From assembly GCF_902459465.1 (NCBI RefSeq), contig NC_047062.1:30374673-30438672 (forward strand): a stretch of DNA of 64,000 nt, in the 5' to 3' direction. The notes beneath the pieces were generated by a model that saw nothing but the letters and a program-made list of their open reading frames with translations, ran no database searches and was not told the DNA's origin. Origin of the DNA: Asterias rubens. Its lineage: Eukaryota; Echinodermata; Asteroidea; Forcipulatida; Asteriidae. This document shows, one piece after another, positions 1 to 43,686 of the stretch. A program made the translations under genes and the position numbers. The first letter of the stretch is position 1. Every line of letters begins with the position of its first letter.

Positions 1-1936
1 TCTCCTCTTCATCTTCCTTCTCTTTCTTCAGGGCCTCTTGCCTCGCTGCCTCGTCAGGGTCCAACTCTTGGTACTGTCCCACCTTGAGCTTCTTCTTGAA
101 CGCTTGCACAGAGTCTAGAGTTTCAAAATAATTACACATGCATGCGTATTAAAAATAGAATTGTCCCAGAATTTCATCTGGGAGAGGGCAAGGCGATTTT
201 TATTGGATAGTTTTAAAAGTTTGTTTAAAACTGTTGAAGAGGCACCAAGACCAAGACCCCAGGGCAAAAAAGACCATGAACTCCATGTAATTCTATGCAT
301 GATCTAAACACAGTTTTCCATAAGCATATATTAGCTAGAATCTACTAATCAAGATATGATGCAGTGCTTTTCAAAATTGAATTTCAAAATTTGCTGTAAC
401 TTAAAAACAAAGTTGATAAGAATTTGTTCCAGCCTATATACAGACCGAGTACAAACCTGTTCTCTTGGAATATTCTTCAGCTGAGATTTCAAACTTTTCA
501 ACTTTGGACAGATCTTCAAACTCCCCTCGCAATCTATTTGGGTCACTGTCTACAACCTAAATATGTAGGACAAAAGAAACAAATTATAAATTACAAAATG
601 TTATTTATTATTATTTTTATAATTATTTCTATAATTTGTTTATTGCACTTGATGAACAGTGTGAAAAGTGTGTGTGATATTATGAATCGTGTAAATGCCT
701 GTTGGAAATAAACAACAAACAACTGCACACAGGGTGGACTAAACACAGGGTATATTAGTTGCGATATTGTAACCCTCCTCCCGACGACCCCCAGGCCGGA
801 GGGTTACGAGGTTCTCTCGAGCGGCAAATGACAATCTGGTCCAAAACGTACAAGGCAGCCGTCGGGAGGAGGGTTACGTTCTCGCAACTAGGGGTATATG
901 ACCATGAAAAGGTCTGTTTTGTTCACTCACATGTATCCTCATGCCATGATCCACTGGATAAGAACCAAGTAGAGCTGCGTCATCGCTCATTGTGATCACT
1001 AAATGACCATCCTTGTTGAAAAGCTGGAGACTCATGGCTGCACTGGATGATCCGGTGATCATCTCCAACTTACCCTAGGAAGTAAACAAAGAGAAAAGAT
1101 TCCTGCATTATAATATTTGGCGTTTCGCCGCCAAGCAGATAAGAACTAAGGACCCAAGCTCTAGTGTTTCTGATCGGCAGAGAGTGTGTTCGAACTCTGG
1201 TCTTGACACTTGTGTCTCTTCAAGCAAGACACTTCACAAATATTGCTGGTGCTGCATTCTTCTGAGATAGGACATAATGAAGAAAAGTTTTTGTAACCCT
1301 GCTACTAGTGCTACCATTTTTTCATTTGATAAGGAATCGTATTTATTTGAATGTGATATATGCATTGATATTCCTTTTTTTTAAATGAGTGAAAAAAAGT
1401 GTCAGGATATGGAAAGTTTTTTAAAACCGTAGGTCCTGTGTGTTGTGAGCAATAACTTCCAACAGTTAGAATGAGTTGCAAATGCAAGAGGTGTGTCAAC
1501 CCAATCACTGTCACTGATCAGATTCAGAATCAAAATAATAAATGATAAAAATAGAGTTGATTATCTTGACCTTGTCACCACCACTGCACCATCATCATGA
1601 CCGGAATTCTCATGACCATGGTGCACATGAAATTGACACAAGACAATGAAAATTGACAGTGACAGTAATTAATTCAAACTCTGGTCTTTCCTTAATGGTT
1701 AAGTTTTAAAACATGGGGGTATTTTCTAGTAAATTCTATCTCATTGATTTACCGTCCATGGTTACTAAAAAAAATTCAACATTTGGATTTTTATTCTCTT
1801 CGTTCGTTCGGTTTACCTTTAATGTCCCAATCGTCATGTCCTTCTGAAATCGCTTTTCCGATGGGAAATTGTTCAGGGTGCTGGTTATCTGTAAGTTGGC
1901 ATAACTGGCCGTGACCACGGAGAAATCTTGAGCCAT
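1..1936 (-). CDS. TBCB: Tubulin-folding cofactor B, 5' part (gene continues past the left edge)
   Basis: Four coding exons read on the minus strand: 1936-1817 (codons 1-40, phase 0), 1074-931 (48 codons), 556-457 (100 nt) and 114-1 (open at the edge). All three introns have GT-AG ends and the phases join without a stop. The ATG at 1936 opens MAQDFSVV. Codons 1-90 form the N-terminal ubiquitin-like domain, with the family motif ALLGSYPVDHGMRIHV in exon 2. Exon 3 carries a EDLSKVEKFEIS stretch, and exon 4 begins the Lys/Glu-rich coiled region before the CAP-Gly domain, which lies outside the window. Known role: cytosolic chaperone that receives alpha-tubulin from the CCT chaperonin and works with TBCE in heterodimer assembly and disassembly. 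Intron 1 (1075-1816) holds a SINE fragment. The ortholog call is secure; only the C-terminal half is unseen. Confidence 0.93.
1146..1260 (+). repeat. SINE fragment, tRNA-Leu/Ser-like family
   Basis: The sequence CTCTAGTGTTTCTGATCGGCAG, then TGTGTTCGAACTCTGG (B-box-like) and TTCAAGCAAGACACTT matches the plus orientation of the SINE seen complete on the opposite strand at 35194-35590. It lies in TBCB intron 1. Confidence 0.6.
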
Positions 1937-2140
1937 TTTGTTGTTTTTATCGAGTTTATTGACATGTATTTGTCGGCAAAGTCAAGTGTAAAAAATTGTA
2001 TGACTTCATAAGTCGCTAGTAACGCGGGTTCAGGTATTCAGACATGACGCATGCTTTTGGTATAGGAGAACGATTGCGAAACTACAGGGACCCGACCATT
2101 CTAGAATGGAAATAACACCATCAAACAGCAGAGGGCGCTA
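1937..2140 (-). promoter_or_regulatory. Upstream region of TBCB
   Basis: This is the 200 bp before the TBCB start codon. It contains CGCATGC near 2050 and CAGCAGAGGGCGCTA near 2126-2140, a near match to the CTCF core that also occurs in the two divergent promoters. The transcription start is not directly visible. Confidence 0.3.
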
Positions 2141-3001
2141 TCTAAGACTAACGTTAGGGGAAATAAAATTAAATGTGGAAATAAAAGGTGATTTTTATCA
2201 TAATATGTATCAACCTTGCTCGACACAAGAGTTATTGAAAAATCTAAAGAACAACCTATAAAAACTGCCTTAGCATGCAACCTGTAAAACCGTAGCACCT
2301 ACACAAAATTTGTATAATTATTGAAAAAAAGAATATGCAAGTTGTTTATACCACCCACAAAAAAAATCCTCTTTCACTGGTCTGTAGTATAGGGGCAGGT
2401 CATGTCAGAAACTGTCAACACTATTCCAATATAATGCAATAGGGGCAGAAACTGTGATTAAACAAGCAGCACCCCTCCCCGCCCCAATGCCAACCTCTTT
2501 CCAAATTGAATAATCTCCAATGTAAAAGTTGTGGTAAGTTGTGACCACTCATCTTGTATACCGCCCTCTAGTGCTTAGAATGTTTAATGCCACTCATGTA
2601 CTATGTTAGTATCCATGTGTGTGTATGATGTACAAACGCATTACTTGTTTCGGGCATAATCCTGAACGAAACAAGTCCAGTAGTTGTTTCTTTCTTTTGA
2701 GTCTCAATCGTTATGAACCAATAACATCCAGAGCATAACATTCCAAGTAGAAATGTAGATACGTTTTGTTTAGATGAAACACAAAATGTAATTATTACAA
2801 AAACTTAAAAGAAAGTAAGATGGCAATCTATCACCCAACCCCACCACAAAACACTGTTTCATTATTTGGCCTGCAATATAATGCATTAGGGGCAGGTCAT
2901 AGGTCATAGGTCATAGGGTCACACATAGGTGTGTAACAATAATAACAAGGGCTAACTCTTGGTTAACCACTGGCCAATGACCGAAACATTGGCTATTCCG
3001 A

Positions 3002-3264
3002 GGTCAAAATTCCAGTTGAACCTAGTTAAACTGGGTTTAACTGGAACTAGTTGAAAACCAGTTGATAAACTAGTTAAACACAGTTAATACCAGTTGGTTT
3101 AATACGGAAAATGGACAGAAACCTAATGGTTTATAATTTCAACCTAGTTGAACTCAGTTAAACCTAGTCCAAACCAGTTGGTTAATATAGAAAATGGCGA
3201 GTTTGGTCACTATCCAGTTGAACCAGTTGACACCAGTTAACTAGGTTCAACTGGAATTTTGACC
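3002..3264. mobile_element. 263-bp palindromic element, GGTCAAAATTCCAGTTGAAC ends (copy 1)
   Basis: It starts GGTCAAAATTCCAGTTGAAC and ends with the inverted counterpart GTTCAACTGGAATTTTGACC. The interior is filled with AACTAGTT/AACCAGTT permutations in both orientations. A 264-bp relative in reverse orientation is at 51947-52210. No coding capacity; this is a MITE-type non-autonomous DNA element. Flanks do not show a clear target duplication. Confidence 0.75.
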
Positions 3265-5089
3265 TGGGTTACGACTGCCAAAACACACCCGTGGTGATGC
3301 GACAATGCCCGTAGTCGTCGCCTCAAGATAATTGAGTCACAGCTCTAACACAGTAACCACACATCACACCACAAAGAAACAAAGAGACAGAAGTACAAAT
3401 TCAAAACATTGTATTATTTTGTATACCCCTTATGGGAAACAAAACAAAATGTCTGCAGTAAATGCCACATTTTTTTTTACAGCACAGAATTATTAAATGA
3501 TCCTACAAGAAACAAAACAAAAACCTATAAAGTGACGTATGTACGGTGGTAGTGAAAAATGAATACACTTGTGTACCATAACGTTCAATAATTAGATTCA
3601 ATTAACACTAATGACCTTATGGTTTAATTTCAGAAAGGACAAATTCATTTAAGGTGTTTACAGATGATTTGTAAATAACGCCTTCCTAATGCACACAAAT
3701 TTACTCAGTTTCTGATTGGTGTTTAACGTTTATAAGTCCATTTGTTTCCTTTCGTTCTCTAATGCTTAATTGTAATAATAATTACCTAAAACTTTTACTT
3801 TAACAAGGACGAAACTCCTGGTATCTAACATGACTTCTGGGTGTTCTAGTTTTGCCCATAAAACTGCTTAACCTTTTAGAGACCACTGCGGCCACCAGCG
3901 GCTTGTACCAACATTCCCATAGCGGCCGCAAACGGCCGCAAGGTTTGACCCTAAAGAGGTCAAAAGAAAAAGGTCATGTGCGGATAAGATATTTTCCAAT
4001 GTAGTATGTTACGAAGTATCCCAATTTCAAACCACAAAATAATATTTTCTGTTTTATGTTATTTCTGTTGAGAACTTTTACTGACAAAATTGAATTGCAA
4101 AATAAAAGAAGAATGGTATCTAAAGGGTTAAACAGGACTTCCTAAAGTTATTTTCTATTATTTATAATAGTTGAATAGTTAAGAGGGTATCCTCATACTG
4201 AAGTTTTGCAGAAACATTTCTTGGCACATTTCTTAGGACAGAAAGCTAAGCTATTAGTTATTTTTTTTAAACTCAAAACACTAGTTTGTAAGTTGACAAT
4301 GGAAAAAACTTTCCCCCAAATACTTGATTCCAAAGATGTGAATGATTTAATTTTCTATGTAAACATTATTAGGATCTTGTTTACTCAAATTGTTTAACTT
4401 ATTACTGATGTAGTATTACAAGGTAACTTCTTAAATTATACACAAGTTAACTGTTAACAAGAAAATCGACAGAAAGTAGAAAAAAAAATCAACTCTGCAA
4501 TTGGGAGGAGACCAACTGTCGCAGGGAACACAAAATCTTTTTACCTATAACTTAAAATATTAAATATGTATACCTGCTTGATGGAATTCATCTCATCCCA
4601 GCCTACACCAGAGTCAAAAATATGTACGTTGTCCTTCCTTCAGATTAGTAGTAGAGTTATCATTTCAATTCAATAGTAATAATATAATGTACAAAGTTGA
4701 TAATTTTTTACAATGAAATGCCAAACATATAGATAGTTTAATTATCTTTAACCACTCTTTAGCTATGGATCTACAGTGTTCCTGCTGTGTGTTTTTTTTT
4801 CTTCTCAGGTATAAAGTGCTAATATTAAGGCTAAATAATAACAACAAAAAGTTTTAAGACGGTATAACCTCTACTTAAGTTCACTGCAAATGCCCATATT
4901 CGGATGAGTCCGACAAGGAAACGAAAGTACAGAAGTGCTATAGACACACAGCACAAAGGAAGCTGCACTGGAAAATGATTTCTTGAAAGCAATTGTTACT
5001 TTTTAGGTTGGGCAAAGGGGAATTCTTGATAAAAGTGGATTTTGAAGCTTGGTTTGTGGTTACAATTAAGAAGCTGCTCGAACTAGTAA

Positions 5090-5272
5090 ACTTGTGGGTA
5101 CAACCATGTGTAAATATCTTTGGGAGGAGTGTTGGCTCTGAAAAGAGCAAGTGTGTATACTCTGCTCGTCTTCAGGACAACACCGTTTCTAACGTCGAGA
5201 CCACACCAGTTCTTTTTAGAGCAAACACTCCCCTGAAAAGAGAATTTATACATGGTTGTACCCGCAAGTTGA
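5090..5272. repeat. Foldback repeat (GGGTACAACCATGTG ends)
   Basis: The arm CTTGTGGGTACAACCATGTG is mirrored by CATGGTTGTACCCGCAAG at the right end. Inside are GCTCTGAAAAGAGC and CTTCAGGACAACACCG. It is related in design to the GGTAACACCATGTG foldback at 52683-52910. Confidence 0.55.
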
Positions 5273-5939
5273 CTATTTAGTTACTTATTTTCTACACCAT
5301 GATAGCTTGTTGCTGCAGCCTAGCGCACCACTCCCACCCCCCCCCCAAAAAAAAAAATATATAAATAAATGGAAATAAACAAAAATCTAATAATTCAATC
5401 AATATTTTCTTTTACCAGAGTTTATGATGACGTGCATGTAACTAAAAATGAAGACTTAAAATTAATTCACACAGCATTTGACTTGTACATTGTCTGCTAT
5501 GGGCTGTTTGAACTCAAGGTACATGTATAACACTATATAAGATAATACTAACTCTTTGGCTCATAATTAACGATGATTTAAATAAAAAAAAATCAAATAG
5601 TGAAGTAAAAGTTTGTCCTTAAACATCTGATGTGCCAAGTACCAAACAGTTTATGAGCAAAGCGGTAACTAAATGCAGTAATTTACAAGCCGTGTCTGGT
5701 TTTTAAATAATGTTAAAAAAGCACTGAAAGTTTCCTTGTCAAAACCGAATGCCATCTTTCTAAGACTGCTCACGAATTTTCCCAAAGTATAAAAACAAAA
5801 CATGACAGGAAAAAGAGTTAATACAAATGCAGGATATCCTGTTTTTTTCTAATCGGAAATGCTCTAAGGTATGTGTTGAAAACTAACAATTGAAATGTTT
5901 AAACTTGTTAATACATTGTATCAAAATACTGTGTTCAAT

Positions 5940-6380
5940 GGACCGATCCGGCCTGTCAATCAAACTGTGCGCGTTCATTCTATATCTATGGGACAAACTC
6001 GGTCATGCGTGCGCGTAAATTTGGCACGCGCGGCAGAATCGTGCAGAATGTCATTTGGAGTGCTCGTACACGTGTCTTGCTCACGTGTGCGGTGGGCGGA
6101 GCTTAGTGGAAAGCCGGAACGGTCCATTGAAATGGGCCTAATTAATTGTTCTGCCTACCGCCAGATTCTGCACTTACATGTACAACCAACATTCCCCGCT
6201 TGCAGGGCAAGCGCTAAATTTCTGCGCTAGCTGTGTAAGCGTAGAATGCCTAGTAATGTGGAGTACGCTTGCGCCCAAAGCCAATATTCCCCATGAAATA
6301 TGCTTGAGGTAAGGGTGGAAACCCCTGCTTCCGTAAGCGCAAATTCTTTGCTTACGGTAAGCATAGCCATGAAATCGGGT
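5940..6380. repeat. CpG-containing repeat followed by TAAGC-type inverted repeat
   Basis: GACCGATCCGGCC through GTGGGCGGAGCTTAGTGG (5940-6130) resembles the segment at 28650-28850, including shared CATGCGTGCGCGTA and GCGCGGCAGA words. The following 6130-6380 stretch, with repeated GCTTGCG and CGTAAGC words and a CCATGAAATCGGG end, resembles 35759-35990. Confidence 0.5.
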
Positions 6381-7721
6381 CATGTTCTCTATAGTGGTTA
6401 CTCATTTAATGAGAATGATGATGGTTTCAAGTACATGGGGGCAGGGTAGTGGAAGGGATCAAACTAGGAGAGGTTTACCCATCCAAGGGTCCTGGGGAGG
6501 GGGATATTTACCTTAAGGTTCTCTGATATATTTGGGGACAGATATTTACCGCTGTTTGCTGAGAACAAAAACAAAATGCAGAAAATTATAGAGAACTTGG
6601 TTGCAAACAAAAAACCTGTGAGAATCACAACAAGGTTGTGTTTCAAAATCAATTTTAAGCCCATCCCATCCAAATCCTACCAAAGAAAATCCCCCCAAAA
6701 TGCAAACTATTAAAAAAGAGCAGGGGGAAGTGATATCAAACACTTCACAGCTACCCTTAAAAGCACTAAAATCCTGAATCAGCTTGGAGAAAAAAGTACC
6801 TAACTGAAATTGACAGAAGATTCTCTCTTCCTTGCCAAAATATGAGTGATATTTGTTGTTGTTTGTTTATAGTCTACTTTTACTGTAACAGTTATTACAA
6901 TGAAACATTCATTACAGTGAATACTAAGCTATTGATCCTTCACTTTGGACCTAGCCCAATTGAGAACACATACAAATTTATATACGGTATTTACAACCCA
7001 CGCTCTCCTGTTTGAGAATCCTCGTAGCATTTTATCTTGGCGGCCATCTTTTGTATTTTGACTTCCGAACGACTCAAAAGAAGCCAAAGAGATAAAAATG
7101 TCATGCAAAGCTCAGGGTCAAACCCATGTCAATCATTCTCAATTATTTCATTAACATATCATACCCCTTCTTTGAAATAGAGTTGAGTTACGAGGGAGTA
7201 CGCATTTGTGCACACCTTTCACATTGGCGCCATCTTTAAAAGTAAGTTTAAAGCTACAGCCCCAAAACACAAGGGCTTTTTGGATCCCCTGAAGATGCTT
7301 TTCAAAATGTGTCCTCCCAACTCTGGCCAAAACTACCTTGGACTGCTTGCGTCCCCCATATTCCTTTAAAATGTGAGTAAATAGAGTGGGGCTGCAGACC
7401 AGTCTGCGCAAAAGAAAACTACATGCTCTCAACACTGACACTGGGGTGTGAAGGTTACACGTTCAGGAAGCAGCAGACCAGTAATTCTGACCACCACAGA
7501 CCCCTTGCACTGGCCGCCATCTTTGATGAAATGTGCACGCATGAAAGGCTATCATCGGCTGATAGTTGTGCGCAGTACGTGCACTTTTCTATTGTTTTTA
7601 CATTAAAGATGGTGGTCAATGACGTCATGTACAATCCATCAATTGTGAATATATGAGAAGGCATCTAGTATTCATGAGTGGTCTACCCTCAAACTGAAGA
7701 ATGATGTGCTACGCTTCAAGC

Positions 7722-8265
7722 ACACTGTCTACGGCGTATCCGAAACTATGTCTACAGCTCTGGCTACGGCTGTTACTAAGGGTGTTGCTAAGATCGTCAT
7801 ATACCTCAACTCATGATGATGCGGAAATATAGCCGTAGCCCTAGCTGTAAAGCACACAGTCTTAGCCTGTATCCGAATTGGCGGCTACAGCTCTGGCTAC
7901 GGCTGTTGCTAAGGGTGTTCCTATGGGCGTCCTATACCTCACCTCATGGTGACGCGGAAATCTAGCCGTAGCCCTAGCTGTAAAGCAGCCTTAGCTTGTA
8001 TCCGAATTGGCGGCTACAGCTCTGGCTACGGCTGTTGCTAAGGGTGTTCCTATGGGCGTCCTATACCTCACCTCATGATGACGTGGAAATCTAACCGTAG
8101 CCCTAGCTGTAAAGCCTTAGCCTGTATCCGAATTGGCGGCTACAGCTACGGCTCAGCTGTTTCTAAGGGTGTTCCTACGGTCGTCATCTACCTCAACACA
8201 TGAGGAAATCCGCGACGACGCGGAAATCTAGCCGTAGCCAAAGCCGATTCAGACACGGCCTGAGT
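7722..8265. repeat. Tandem array, four units of about 126-133 bp
   Basis: The word TATCCGAA recurs near 7736, 7870, 8000 and 8127. Each unit has GGCTACAGCTCTGGCTACGG on the left and the inverse-complement-like CCGTAGCCCTAGCTGTAAAG on the right, so each unit is itself hairpin-prone. A diverged single unit occurs at about 25250-25360. The array lies 0.7-1.2 kb downstream of the striatin stop codon. Confidence 0.8.
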
Positions 8266-8963
8266 TTCCTACCACCCCCCATCCCTTGACCGTCAACCCC
8301 AAACCCCCTCCTCTCCACTCCTCAATTTATTTTGTTAACTCATTATTAATACAACACACAATACCTCCCTGTTGAAGGGGGCCTGTACACTAAGCAAGAT
8401 CACCCTTGCGTTATAAATGACTACAAGTAGGCCCAGATAAATCCCATCATGAAAATACGGTGACTTTCTCAGAAAGTAGACGAGAGGACTTATCTAAAAT
8501 TGACTGATGAGCATTAACTAGCGTCCTCATAAAACCAACAAATATCATTGTTTTCTTGTGGTGTTCCTACTAGTAAAAAGAAGCGCATCTTTTTACGAAG
8601 GGTACTCGACTACATATGCCAAACATCATTAGTCGGACAAATGGTAAAAGCTTGGAAACAGCATTTTGTTTTGAATACAAAAAGTTGTACTGTTACATTT
8701 GTTTTGTTTTCAAGTGCAGTCCGACAACTTTTGTACACAAGTTCAGATTTTGATTTGCACCGTATGCAACACTCCCCACAGCATGTTAAAACTGAGAGCT
8801 GATATTGTGAAAGATCAAACTTCTTGTTGCAGTAAATGGTGATTTGTTTCCTTTCCTAAAAATTCCTCATTGAAAAAAAAGAAAGAAAGGAAAACAAATG
8901 TTGCAAGGATTTATCAAGGCCCATTTGATTTTTAAACTTATCCCCCCGGAGTGGGCGGCTCTA

Positions 8964-42472
<33,509 letters not shown>

Positions 42473-43686
42473 CGTGCGCTCTGTATTGAAATATTTTTTT
42501 TCCTCGTCACAGCAGTGAGGTCGGCGCCATAGTTGGAAGATATTTTTTACACTGGGTGTGATTTACACTCAAATGCCGGGAGTAGTTCTCACATTAATCG
42601 CGAAGTGCAGTCGGTTTATTCCACTCATGTTTATCCAGTATAAATCCAGGTATTCCTTGTCAAATATTGGAAGGCTCGATCTGCGGTAGAAATTGGCGAA
42701 AATTCCCAAGAATTCAAGGTTTACTTTGACCGGGCGTCGTGATGGTGGATGATGTGACGTCAAATTGACAGGCCTCTAATGTTAAGTGTTACCGCAAGAG
42801 GGCGCTGTTCAATATTTTAATGGTTAAAATTAAATGTGTGTAGTTTGCTAGTAATTTACAGAAAATTGCGTACAAAACAACAGCATAAGGTCGTCTGCTG
42901 TTGACACTTCCACTCTAGTTATGACATGTTAAAGAAGAAAACAGTAAGGTAAATTGTTCCAATCCATTTGTTTTCAACATCAAGGAATTAGTTCAAGGAA
43001 GTTGCTGTTTTTATGAAAATTAATAACAAAAGTATTGATTGGATTGCTGTTTCTGTTAGTGTTGTTAGTGTTAAATGTTATTTAGACTTAGAGATTGGCT
43101 TTAATTTTTTTGTTTTAATTAAATTTTATTTAATTTAATTTATTCCATGAAGGGAGGGAGGCCATGTTAAAAACCTAATAAAAAATTGTACAAGTTCAAA
43201 AAATTGTACTGACTAGATCACTAGTTGGTTTAATGTTGGTTGTTAATTGGTAATGGTAGCCTACCATACATAAACCTACCTACCTAGCACACCTTGTTGA
43301 GCTGTTAATGGCTCCTCTTTTAACATCGGTCTCATCACTATCACCATTACAGTGATGACACCGATGTTAAAAGCGGAGCCATTAACAGCTCAACAAGGTG
43401 GGCTACCATAAACCAATCAATTCTCAATCAACGACAAAACCAGTTACCAAGATGGGACAAAACTGCCCAGTTGATAACCATGTCACTGTGTTTGCTTTAG
43501 AAATTACATCATGAATGAAACATGATTTTCGCTCAGATCTACGCATTCCCATGCACAATCAAGCTTTGAACATTCCATCAAAGTCGGTGTTCAACTTTCA
43601 GTACTTTAATTTGTGTAAACCCTTTGACCTTTCAGTACGTGACCTTCAGTGACCTTCTCTTTGACCTGACATCCTGCGTGCCGACC
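42473..43686. promoter_or_regulatory. Divergent promoter region between striatin and AP4S1
   Basis: The two start codons face away from each other across this interval. A palindromic CRE-type site TGACGTCA is at 42755-42762. CCGCAAGAGGGCGC at 42792-42805 fits the CTCF consensus CCNSNAGRNGGCRS at every position. GGCGCCAT sits at about 42520. A likely AP4S1 5' UTR donor (AAG/gtaaat) is at 42948/42949 with the matching acceptor at 43636, which would put both transcription starts inside 42480-42940. The inferred UTR intron holds a long hairpin at 43290-43400. Promoter function is inferred from gene orientation and motifs only. Confidence 0.55.
43290..43400. repeat. 111-nt near-perfect hairpin in inferred AP4S1 5' UTR intron
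   Basis: The 42-bp outer stem starts CACCTTGTTGAGCTGTTAAT and closes ATTAACAGCTCAACAAGGTG with one mismatch. A 7-bp inner stem, CATCACT/AGTGATG, surrounds an 11-nt loop. Flanking direct repeats of TACCATA...AAACC type hint at insertion. Confidence 0.85.

Larger units (their letters stand above)
2141..8963. other. Intergenic region between TBCB and striatin 3' end
   Basis: No gene could be supported in this 6.8-kb stretch. It holds a 263-bp palindromic element (3002-3264), a foldback repeat (5090-5272), a CpG-rich repeat with GCGCGTAAATTTGGCACGCGCG-type sequence (about 5940-6130), a TAAGC-rich inverted repeat (about 6130-6380) and a tandem array of about 130-bp units (7722-8265). Its open reading frames are short, overlap these repeats and show no recognisable domain. 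The striatin 3' UTR must occupy the right end. Confidence 0.6.

Noticed and set aside
4993..5280. 95-codon plus-strand frame between TBCB and striatin
   Set aside because: It lies across a foldback repeat and shows no domain; its mirror-image termini explain the open frame.
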